Source: RPQJ01 sp963732415
GTDB lineage: Bacteria > Pseudomonadota > Gammaproteobacteria > Steroidobacterales > Steroidobacteraceae
DNA length: 64,000 nucleotides
Assembly (NCBI GenBank): GCA_963732415.1
Contig: CAVSZK010000019.1
Coordinates: forward strand, 248,001-312,000
Direction of reading: 5' to 3'
The first letter of the stretch is position 1. Each line of letters opens with the position of its first letter. The position numbers and the translations under genes are program-made. The notes beneath the pieces were generated by a model. That model was not told the DNA's origin and did not search any database. It saw nothing but the letters and a program-made list of their open reading frames with translations. Shown here piece by piece: positions 54,226-61,841 of this stretch.

Positions 54226-55359
54226 ATGGCCAAGTATCCCGTCGTCGTCTACGGAGCCAGTGGCTACACCGGCATGCTGATCATGGACTGGCTGATCGAC
54301 CAGCAGATCCCGTTCACTGCCGTCGCCCGCAACGCGAAGCGCGTGCAGGAGATGATGGCGCAGCGGGTCGTACGCCTCGAGTCGGCGACCTATGAAGTCG
54401 TCGAGTCCGAGCACACGGTTGTGGCGCTCACCAAGGTGTTCAAGGGCGCCAAGGTCGTCTGCAACACGGTGGGACCCTTCGTCAATTTTGGCCTGACCGC
54501 GGTGGAAGCCGCGTTGAAAGCCGGGTGCCATCACATCGACACCACCGGCGAGCAGGGCTACATGCGCGCCGTGCGCGAGCAGTTCGGCGATAAGTTCGCA
54601 CAGGCCGGCCTGCTGGTGTCGCCCTCGATCGCCTACATGTACACGTTCGTCGAGATCGCCGCGCAACTCGCGCTCGAGACGCCCGGGGTTGACGTGCTGG
54701 AGACCGCGACGCTGTGTCGTGGCCCGCGCGGCGGCGCCTCGGGCGTGACGGTAGGTTCCACGGCATCGATCTTCGAGCTGTATCGCTCGGAGTCCTGCTA
54801 CCTGTGGGAGAACAAGTTGCTCCCGCACCCGGTCGGCGCGTCCGTCAATGCCGTCGACCCCAGTTTCGTGCAGCCGGTCTTCACGCTGCCCTGGGGAGGC
54901 ACGTCGTTGCCGATCTACTTTGAGCATGATGGCAGGGTGCGCAGCTGCAGTTCTTACGTCGGGTTCTACGACAACAACGTGATGCAGATGGTGCATGCGC
55001 TGGGCCAGAAGTGGGAAGCGGAATACAAGGACCTGCCGAAGGAACACCAGGACGCGGTCATCAAGCAGATCGTGGACTCCACCACTCCGTCGATGCCGCC
55101 CCGCGAGCGGACCACCGTCGCGCGTACGGTCGACTTCGCCATCGGCCGTGGCCAACTCACTGCGGTCCGCGCCACGGTGCATGGCATCACTCCGTACATC
55201 TCCACCGGTGCCGTCCAGGTCGCTGCAGTCATGAAGCTGCTCGACGGCGAAACGAACAAGGTCGGCTTTGCATCCGCCTGCCAGGCATTCGGCCACGACT
55301 ACCTGCTCGGGTTCCTGGAGCAGCGCGGGCTTGCGCGAGCGACCGTCACGGAACTGTGA
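54226..55359 (+). CDS. Saccharopine dehydrogenase-like NAD(P)-binding reductase
   Basis: A 377-residue protein with an N-terminal Rossmann motif VVVYGASGYTGMLI and the NTVGPFVNFG segment typical of saccharopine-dehydrogenase-like proteins, including trans-acting enoyl reductases. The C-terminal half is less familiar. A strong GAGAGGAGAAA ribosome site precedes ATG 54226. In this setting it likely reduces or isomerises a pathway intermediate rather than acting in lysine metabolism; that is inference. Confidence 0.78.
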   Translation: MAKYPVVVYGASGYTGMLIMDWLIDQQIPFTAVARNAKRVQEMMAQRVVRLESATYEVVESEHTVVALTKVFKGAKVVCNTVGPFVNFGLTAVEAALKAGCHHIDTTGEQGYMRAVREQFGDKFAQAGLLVSPSIAYMYTFVEIAAQLALETPGVDVLETATLCRGPRGGASGVTVGSTASIFELYRSESCYLWENKLLPHPVGASVNAVDPSFVQPVFTLPWGGTSLPIYFEHDGRVRSCSSYVGFYDNNVMQMVHALGQKWEAEYKDLPKEHQDAVIKQIVDSTTPSMPPRERTTVARTVDFAIGRGQLTAVRATVHGITPYISTGAVQVAAVMKLLDGETNKVGFASACQAFGHDYLLGFLEQRGLARATVTEL

Positions 55360-55425
55360 CAGCAGGCCACTGGTGAGAAGGCCGCGTCCGGAAGGGGCGC
55401 GGCGCGTCGTTCGAGGGGCACGAAA

Positions 55426-56994
55426 ATGGCGATGATCGATTTCTTCGACCGCGGGTGGCGCAGCAACCCCACGGGAATTGCGTACATCCAGGACGACCGT
55501 GATTACTCGTTCAACCAGGTGGGCGAGCTTTCGTGCCGCATCGCGAACGGGCTGCTGGCGCTCGGCCTTCCGAAGGAGACCAAGGGTGCGGTCTGGGCAA
55601 CCAATGACGTCATGGCCTGGACCTGCACCCTGGGGCTCTGGCGCGCAAACATGTGCTGGATCCCGGTCGGGGCGCGTAACCCGGCTGACGAGAATCACTA
55701 CGTGCTCGATGCGTTTGACTGCGAAGTTCTTTTCTTCCAGAAGTATTTTGCACCGGTGGTCGCGGAGCTACGGCCGCGACTGCCTAAGATCAAGCTCTGG
55801 ATCTGCATCGACGACGAGTTGCCCGACTTCCCGGGTGCCCATTCGCTCGAGGGCTGGGTTGCCGGTCAACCGGCAGCGCGGCCTGAGGTGCCGGTGGACC
55901 TCGACGACGTCGTGATGCTGTCGGCGACCGGGGGCACGACCGGCATGCCGAAGGGCGTGATGAACACCCACCGGAGCGCCCAGACGTTCTGCGCGCACTT
56001 CATGATCGGCTGCTCCTACGGCGGCGACGAGAAGCCCGTGAACCTCGCCGCCGCCCCGATGACTCACACGGCGGGGCTGCTGTCGGTGCCCTGCACGGCT
56101 CGGGGCGGCACGGTCGTCGTGGTCACCAAGCCGGACCCGGCGCTGATGCTGGCTGCCATCCCGAAGTACCGGGTGACCGAGCTGTTCCTGCCACCGACGG
56201 TCATCTATCGGTTGCTCGACGTACCGGATCTCGACAAGAAGGTCGACTTCTCGTCGCTCAAGTACCTGATGTACGGGGCGGCGCCGATGTCGGTCGAAAA
56301 ACTGAAGCAGGCGATCAGTGTCATCGGGCCGGTGATGATGGGCGGCTACGGTCAGACCGAAGCGCCGGCGTCGATCGCCTACCTGCCGCCCAGCGAGCAC
56401 ATCGTCAACGGCAAACTTGCCTCCGACGAACGGCTTTCGTCGGTTGGACGTCCCAACCCGCTGGTACGCGTCGAGATCATGGACGACGCGAACCAGATCC
56501 TGCCGAAGGGCGAGACAGGCGAGATCTGCGTGCGGGGCGACCTCGTGATGAAGGGCTACTACAAGGCACCGGAGAAGACCGCCGAGACCATCGTCGACGG
56601 CTGGCTGCACACCGGGGATATCGGCCACATCGACGGCGAAGGCTACCTGCACATCACCGACCGCAAGAAGGACATGATCATCTCGGGTGGCTTCAACGTG
56701 TACCCGAGCGAAGTCGAGCAGGTGATCTGGAGCCACCCGGCGGTGCAGGACTGCGCCGTCATCGGTGTGCCGGACGAACAGTGGGGCGAAGCCGTCAAGG
56801 CGGTCGTCGAACTCAATGCCGGCCAACTGGCGAGCGCGGAAGAGATCATCAAGCTCTGCAAGGACAAGCTCGGCTCGGTCAAGGCGCCAAAGTCAGTCGA
56901 TTTCGTCGCCTCGCTGCCGCGCAGCCCGGTCGGAAAGGTTCTGAAGAAAGACCTGCGTGCGCAGTACTGGCAGGACGCGACCCGCAAGATCTGA
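55426..56994 (+). CDS. Acyl-CoA synthetase (AMP-forming, class I)
   Basis: A 522-residue adenylate-forming ligase with P-loop SATGGTTGMPKGV, GYGQTEAP (A5), GWLHTGDIG (A7), DRKKDMIISGGFNVYPSEVE (A8 hinge) and the catalytic lysine in SPVGKVLKKDLR (A10). It activates a carboxylic acid to its CoA thioester at the cost of ATP. It resembles medium/long-chain or aromatic-acid ligases of catabolic clusters; the substrate cannot be read. It probably performs the entry step for this pathway. Confidence 0.92.
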   Translation: MAMIDFFDRGWRSNPTGIAYIQDDRDYSFNQVGELSCRIANGLLALGLPKETKGAVWATNDVMAWTCTLGLWRANMCWIPVGARNPADENHYVLDAFDCEVLFFQKYFAPVVAELRPRLPKIKLWICIDDELPDFPGAHSLEGWVAGQPAARPEVPVDLDDVVMLSATGGTTGMPKGVMNTHRSAQTFCAHFMIGCSYGGDEKPVNLAAAPMTHTAGLLSVPCTARGGTVVVVTKPDPALMLAAIPKYRVTELFLPPTVIYRLLDVPDLDKKVDFSSLKYLMYGAAPMSVEKLKQAISVIGPVMMGGYGQTEAPASIAYLPPSEHIVNGKLASDERLSSVGRPNPLVRVEIMDDANQILPKGETGEICVRGDLVMKGYYKAPEKTAETIVDGWLHTGDIGHIDGEGYLHITDRKKDMIISGGFNVYPSEVEQVIWSHPAVQDCAVIGVPDEQWGEAVKAVVELNAGQLASAEEIIKLCKDKLGSVKAPKSVDFVASLPRSPVGKVLKKDLRAQYWQDATRKI

Positions 56995-57019
56995 CCTTCG
57001 ATACCCGGGAGTCATACTG

Positions 57020-57823
57020 ATGAATACATTTTCGGGCAAGGTCGCCGTCATCACCGGCGCGGGATCCGGCATCGGCAGGGCGCTGGCGCAACAGCTCGCC
57101 GCCAAGGGCGCACGCCTGGCACTGTCGGACGTCAATGCGGCCGGACTTACGGAAACCATGCAGTCGTTGCACGCAGGCGCAGAAGCCCGCGGCTACCCAC
57201 TCGATGTTGCAAACCGCCAGGCCGTCTTCGCACACTCCGACGACGTCAAGCGCGACTTCGGTACCGCGCACTTCGTGGTCAACAATGCAGGCGCCACGGT
57301 GATCGGCACGGTCGAGCACCTGTCCATCGAAGAGATCGAATGGCAGCTGGGCATCAACCTGTGGGGTGTGATCTACGGCACCAAGGCCTTCCTGCCGATG
57401 ATGCTCGCGCAGCGCGAAGGCTGCATCGTGAATATCTCCAGCGTTTTCGGACTGGTCGGCTTCCCGCTGCAGAGTGCGTACAACATTTCCAAGTTCGGCG
57501 TTCGCGGGCTCACGGAGTGCCTGTGGAGCGAGCTCGACGGCACCGGGGTGCGGGCTGTCTGCGTACATCCCGGCGGCATCAGGACCAACATCGAGAAGGC
57601 AGGGCGCCGGTGCGCAGCGTCCGGAGCCGAGGAGGCGGCATTCGACGGGATGGCCGACAGGATGCTGTTGACACCTCCCGACCACTGTGCGGCCGACATA
57701 ATTTCGGGGGTCGAGCGTGGGAAGAAGCGCATCGTTACCGGGAACAAGTCGAGCTCCCTGTACTGGCTCAGCCGCCTGTTTCCCAACCGCTACCCGGCCA
57801 TCCTGAAGATGATTGCCAAGTGA
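57020..57823 (+). CDS. Short-chain dehydrogenase/reductase
   Basis: A 267-residue classical SDR: cofactor motif TGAGSGIG, Asp at the end of strand 2 (LALSDVNAAGL, suggesting NAD rather than NADP preference), NNAGAT, and the catalytic Ser-Tyr-Lys in NISSVFGLVGF and YNISKFG. Start ATG 57020 follows GGGAG. It may oxidise a hydroxy intermediate. The C-terminus beyond residue 230 (SSSLYWLSRLFPNRYP) is hydrophobic, as in acetoin/acyl-chain SDRs. Confidence 0.9.
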   Translation: MNTFSGKVAVITGAGSGIGRALAQQLAAKGARLALSDVNAAGLTETMQSLHAGAEARGYPLDVANRQAVFAHSDDVKRDFGTAHFVVNNAGATVIGTVEHLSIEEIEWQLGINLWGVIYGTKAFLPMMLAQREGCIVNISSVFGLVGFPLQSAYNISKFGVRGLTECLWSELDGTGVRAVCVHPGGIRTNIEKAGRRCAASGAEEAAFDGMADRMLLTPPDHCAADIISGVERGKKRIVTGNKSSSLYWLSRLFPNRYPAILKMIAK

Positions 57824-57863
57824 CCGGGCGACCGGCCACGCGTGCTCGACGACAGGAGTTTCC

Positions 57864-59102
57864 ATGACCGACATCTATGTGGCCGGCATCGCGATGACCG
57901 TATTCGGACGCCATCCGGAGCGCACGGTCGACGACCTTGCAGGCGAGGCGCTGCAGGGCGCGCTGAACGACGCCGGCTGCAAGCTTGGCGACATCGGCAT
58001 TGCCTTCTACTCAGGAATGACCAATGGCCCGCTGCAGGGCCAGATCTCGATCCCGGGCCAGGTGGTCTTCAGCAAGATCGGCATCGAGGGTATTCCCATC
58101 TACAACGTCGAGAATGCCTGCGCCTCGGGCAGCTCAGGCTTCAACCTGGCAGTGCAGAGCCTGAAGGCCGGCACGACCGACGTCGCGTTGGCGCTCGGCA
58201 GCGAGAAGATGAACATCCCGGACAAGGCGAAGGCGTTCGCGATCTTCGAAGGCGGCTGGGACGTCTCGCGCGCCGAGGAAAACTACCAGACGCTGGTCCG
58301 GATGGGCGAGGGCATCGTGCCGCCGCCTGGCTCGGAATCCGACCGACCCTACAGCAAGTTCATGGCCATCTACGCGGCCATGTGCCGCTGGCACATGAAG
58401 ACATTCGGCACGACTCAGCGGCAAATCGCCGCCGTGTGTGCCAAGAACCACCAGCACTCGGTACACAACCCGTTCTCGCAGTTCCGCAAGCCGTTCACGA
58501 TCGACGAGGTGCTTGCGGCACCGCCGATCACCTATCCGATCACGCTGCCGATGTGCGCGCCGCTGTCCGATGGTGCGGCTGCAGCGATCCTGTGCACTGA
58601 GGAAGGCTTGAAGCGCATCGGATCCGACCGTAAGCGCTGCATCAGGGTGGCGGCAAGCGTCATCGGCAGCTTCACTCATCGCGGCCTCGACGAGCCGCAG
58701 AAAAGCGCCGGGCGCCTGGCTGCGCTCAAGGCCTACGAGATTGCCGGTCTCGGGCCCCAGGACATCGATGTCGCCGAGGTCCACGACGCTTCGGCGATGG
58801 GCGAAATCATCCAGGCGGAGAACCTCGGTTTCGTGCCGTTCGGCGGCGGCGGCCCGGCCGCCGAGCGCGGCGAGTTCACGCTCGGTGGCCGCATCCCGAT
58901 CAACCCTTCAGGCGGCCTCGAGTCCAAGGGCCATCCGCTGGGTGCGACCGGCATCGGCCAGCTCTATGAGCTTGTCACGCAGCTGCGCGGTGAAGCAGGC
59001 GAGCGGCAGGTGAATGGAGCACGTCACGCGATCCAGGAGAATGGCGGCGGCCTGCAGGGCATCGAGGAAGCCGCAGTCGCGATACACATCCTGACTCGCT
59101 GA
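57864..59102 (+). CDS. Thiolase / SCP-x-like lipid-transfer-type acyltransferase
   Basis: A 412-residue thiolase-fold protein. The nucleophile is C86 in NACASGSSGF; HD of VHDASAMGE and the C-terminal KGHPLGATG are present, the pattern of SCP-x-type thiolases rather than of FadA/PhaA. CAGGAG precedes ATG 57864. It would cleave a 3-ketoacyl-CoA or carry out a retro-aldol/Claisen step. No DUF35 partner gene is adjacent. Confidence 0.88.
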   Translation: MTDIYVAGIAMTVFGRHPERTVDDLAGEALQGALNDAGCKLGDIGIAFYSGMTNGPLQGQISIPGQVVFSKIGIEGIPIYNVENACASGSSGFNLAVQSLKAGTTDVALALGSEKMNIPDKAKAFAIFEGGWDVSRAEENYQTLVRMGEGIVPPPGSESDRPYSKFMAIYAAMCRWHMKTFGTTQRQIAAVCAKNHQHSVHNPFSQFRKPFTIDEVLAAPPITYPITLPMCAPLSDGAAAAILCTEEGLKRIGSDRKRCIRVAASVIGSFTHRGLDEPQKSAGRLAALKAYEIAGLGPQDIDVAEVHDASAMGEIIQAENLGFVPFGGGGPAAERGEFTLGGRIPINPSGGLESKGHPLGATGIGQLYELVTQLRGEAGERQVNGARHAIQENGGGLQGIEEAAVAIHILTR

Positions 59103-59162
59103 CCGCGTTCCCCTTACTCGACATAGGCTCCTGCATTCGCATGTGACCAGGCCAGGTACACC

Positions 59163-60323
59163 ATGACGGCAAACGATTCATACGTTCTCTGGGGCAGCCC
59201 GCATTCCTACTACACAGGCAAGATCCGCTCCTACTTGATCAAGAAGGGGGTACCGTACCGCGAGCTGATGCCGGCGCACCCTGCATTCGCGACGCGCATC
59301 GTCCCGGCCATCCGGCACTTCGTGGTTCCGGTGCTTGAGACGCCAGGCGGGAGCCTGATGCAGGATACGACCGACATGATCGAGCACCTGGAACGCGAGT
59401 TCCCCAGCCCGATCATGATTCCAGAGACACCTGTACAGAAAGCCGTCGCCTGGCTGCTAGGCGCGTTCGGCTCGGAAGCGCTGCTGCCGCCTGGAATGCA
59501 TTACCGCTGGTCGTACCGCGCGGAGCAGGAGAGTTTCCTGCGCGCAGAGTTCGGCCGCGCCGTCTATTCGGGACCCGACCGCACGGCACGCAACGAGGCA
59601 GGCCGACAGCTGATGGACTACTTCAATAATTTCCTGCCCCCGCTGGGTGTGACGGAGACGACGATACCCACGGTCGAAGCCGCCTATTGCGAGCTGCTCG
59701 ACGCGCTGGACCAGCATTTCCAGCAGTGGCCGTACCTGCTTGGCGGGCGCCCCAGCATCGCTGACTTCGGATTCATGGCACCGCTGTTCGCGCACCTCGC
59801 GCGCGATCCTGTGCCCGCCACGCTGATGAAGAACCGGGCGACGAACGTGTTCAACTGGACCGAGCGCATGAACCTCCCGGCGATTGTCGACCGGGAGTTT
59901 CCGTCCATTCCCGAATCGTTTCCGGCAGACGATACGATTCCCGAATCACTCCACTCGGTGCTGAGACTGCTCTTCCAGGACTGGGGTCCGCAGTTGCTGG
60001 CCGAAGCAGCGCACTACAATGCGTGGGTCGGGGCCGATCGGTCGATGCCGGCCGGTCGGTTGGTCACATCGACCGGGGAGCGCAAGATTCATCCGACACT
60101 CGGCCCTATCGAGTATCAGTGGCGCGGCATCACTATCAATCGAGCAAGCTCGCCGCACGGCCTCTGGCACTTCGACAAGGCGGCCGCCTACGCACGCGCC
60201 CTCCAGGGCGAAGCGCGTTCGCGTTTCGACTCGCTGGTCCAGCGGGCGGGCGGCGAGGCGGTCATGGGGATACGGCTGGCAAGAGCGATGAAGCGCGAGG
60301 ACTACGTGCTGGTGCTTGGCTAA
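59163..60323 (+). CDS. Glutathione S-transferase-fold protein, long form
   Basis: A 386-residue protein with an N-terminal thioredoxin-like GST domain (WGSPHSYYTGKIRSYLIKKG, VVPVLETPGG, DTTDMIEHLER) and a GST C-terminal helical domain (PYLLGGRPSIADFGFMAPLF). The remaining 150 residues are an extra C-terminal region of unknown role. Ordinary GSTs have about 200-230 residues. A role in conjugating or isomerising a reactive intermediate of the cluster is possible; it may also be independent, as a 60-base gap precedes it. Confidence 0.83.
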   Translation: MTANDSYVLWGSPHSYYTGKIRSYLIKKGVPYRELMPAHPAFATRIVPAIRHFVVPVLETPGGSLMQDTTDMIEHLEREFPSPIMIPETPVQKAVAWLLGAFGSEALLPPGMHYRWSYRAEQESFLRAEFGRAVYSGPDRTARNEAGRQLMDYFNNFLPPLGVTETTIPTVEAAYCELLDALDQHFQQWPYLLGGRPSIADFGFMAPLFAHLARDPVPATLMKNRATNVFNWTERMNLPAIVDREFPSIPESFPADDTIPESLHSVLRLLFQDWGPQLLAEAAHYNAWVGADRSMPAGRLVTSTGERKIHPTLGPIEYQWRGITINRASSPHGLWHFDKAAAYARALQGEARSRFDSLVQRAGGEAVMGIRLARAMKREDYVLVLG

Positions 60324-60363
60324 CCGGTGGCCCGCGCCGGGAACTCCCGGTACAGTCGCGCGC

Positions 60364-61275
60364 ATGAGCCTGAAAGTTGCACTGGTCACCGCCCGCGAGG
60401 CGCTGGCGCTGGACGAGGACATGCCGCCGCTGCTGCTGGCAATTCGAAACCAGGGGGCGGAAGTAGACACGCCTTGCTGGGACGACCCCGTTGTTGACTG
60501 GAGCAGCTACGACGTCGCGGTGCTGCGGTCGACCTGGGACTATGCGGACCGGCTGGACGAATTCCTGGACTGGGCAGAGCGCTGCTCGGAGCGAACCAGG
60601 CTCGTGAATCCGCCAGCAGTCGTGCGCTGGAACACCGACAAGCACTACCTCGTACACCTCGCACACGCGGGCGTACCAGTAGTGCCGACGCGCTTTATCG
60701 AGCCCGGAATGGACGCTACAGCGGAACTCTCCCGGTTCCTGGAAGGCGGAGCCGGGGCGTTCACGGTCGGAAGCTGTGGTTCGTTCGAGCAGTTCGTCGT
60801 CAAGCCTTCGGTCGGGGCCGGCTCCCGTGACGCTGCCCGGTATCGCGGTGAGGACCGCGGCAGGGCTGAAGCACACATCGCGCGCCTGCTTGCCACCGGT
60901 CGCAGCGTGATGCTGCAGCCGTATCTCGACCGCGTTGACGACCACGGCGAAACTGCCGTGATCTACATCGGGGGCCACTACAGCCATGCGATCCGCAAGG
61001 GTCCGCTGCTGCGTCTCGACGATGCGCTGGTTGCTGGGCTGTTCGCCCCCGAGCATATAACCCAGAGGGAGCCGGACGCGGAGGAGATGCGTGTGGCGGA
61101 CGCGGCCTTTCGCGCCTGTTCGCTCGAGCAGCCGCTCTACGCCCGCATGGACCTGATCCACGACCAACACGGCAGCCCGGTTGTGCTGGAACTCGAACTG
61201 ACCGAGCCGTCGCTGTTCCTGGTGTATGCCCCGGAAGCGGCAGGTCGGCTTGCTGAGGCGCTGCTCGGTTCCTGA
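60364..61275 (+). CDS. ATP-grasp domain protein (RimK/DcsG-like)
   Basis: A 303-residue protein starting at ATG 60364 (MSLKVALVTARE). Order: N-terminal pre-ATP-grasp domain (VLRSTWDYADRLDEFLDW), lysine-containing ATP site VVKPSVGAGSRDA, and metal-binding EFxE-type end VLELELTEPSLFL. This resembles the group including O-ureido-serine cyclo-ligase DcsG and glutathione-synthetase-like proteins. It likely joins a carboxylate to an amine or hydroxyl. Substrate unknown. Confidence 0.82.
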   Translation: MSLKVALVTAREALALDEDMPPLLLAIRNQGAEVDTPCWDDPVVDWSSYDVAVLRSTWDYADRLDEFLDWAERCSERTRLVNPPAVVRWNTDKHYLVHLAHAGVPVVPTRFIEPGMDATAELSRFLEGGAGAFTVGSCGSFEQFVVKPSVGAGSRDAARYRGEDRGRAEAHIARLLATGRSVMLQPYLDRVDDHGETAVIYIGGHYSHAIRKGPLLRLDDALVAGLFAPEHITQREPDAEEMRVADAAFRACSLEQPLYARMDLIHDQHGSPVVLELELTEPSLFLVYAPEAAGRLAEALLGS

Positions 61276-61332
61276 CACGCCAACGGAAGGCGGTTGGAAC
61301 GGCCGGACGATACGCTGATACGGGAGTACGCC

Positions 61333-61806
61333 ATGATTTTCGAAGTCCTGCCGCTTGGAGCCGTCGACCGTAAAGAGTGGGAAGTCCTGGCACGCGGGTA
61401 CAAGACCTTCTACCAAACGGTACTTCCGGACGCGGCGTACGCGCGGACGTGGAATCGGCTCATGTCAGGCGACGGCATCCATGGATTCGGCGCACGCGAC
61501 AACGGCCGACTGGTCGGCATCACTCACTGTCTTTTCCACACCGGGACGTGGACGGACAAGTCGTGTTACCTAGAGGATCTTTTCGTCGACCCGGCCTGGC
61601 GCGGTCGCGGCATCGCCCGGGGCCTGATCGAAGCCGTTGGACGGCATGCACGCGAGGAGGGCGCGGGCAGGCTCTACTGGCTAACGCACCAACAGAACGA
61701 GACGGCCCGCATGCTCTACGATCGCGTTGCCAGCTTCAGCGGTTTCGTCGAGTACGAGTATCCGCTTTCGACGGCTCCCATGGGCCACGAAGGAACGCCC
61801 GAGTGA
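61333..61806 (+). CDS. GNAT family N-acetyltransferase
   Basis: A 157-residue acetyltransferase. The acetyl-CoA-binding motif A is CYLEDLFVDPAWRGRGIARG, and motif B WLTHQQNETARMLYDRVA follows. Start ATG 61333 has GGGAG six bases upstream; a TTG at 61294 is less likely. It follows the ATP-grasp gene by 57 bases on the same strand and may modify the same compound, but GNAT substrates vary widely. Confidence 0.88.
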   Translation: MIFEVLPLGAVDRKEWEVLARGYKTFYQTVLPDAAYARTWNRLMSGDGIHGFGARDNGRLVGITHCLFHTGTWTDKSCYLEDLFVDPAWRGRGIARGLIEAVGRHAREEGAGRLYWLTHQQNETARMLYDRVASFSGFVEYEYPLSTAPMGHEGTPE

Positions 61807-61841
61807 CCGCGGTTCGTGGCGGCGAGTGGCCGCCCAACACT

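Noticed and set aside
54175..55698. 507-residue minus-strand frame opposite the saccharopine-like and ligase genes
   Set aside because: Shadow frame across two conserved genes with good start sites on the other strand.
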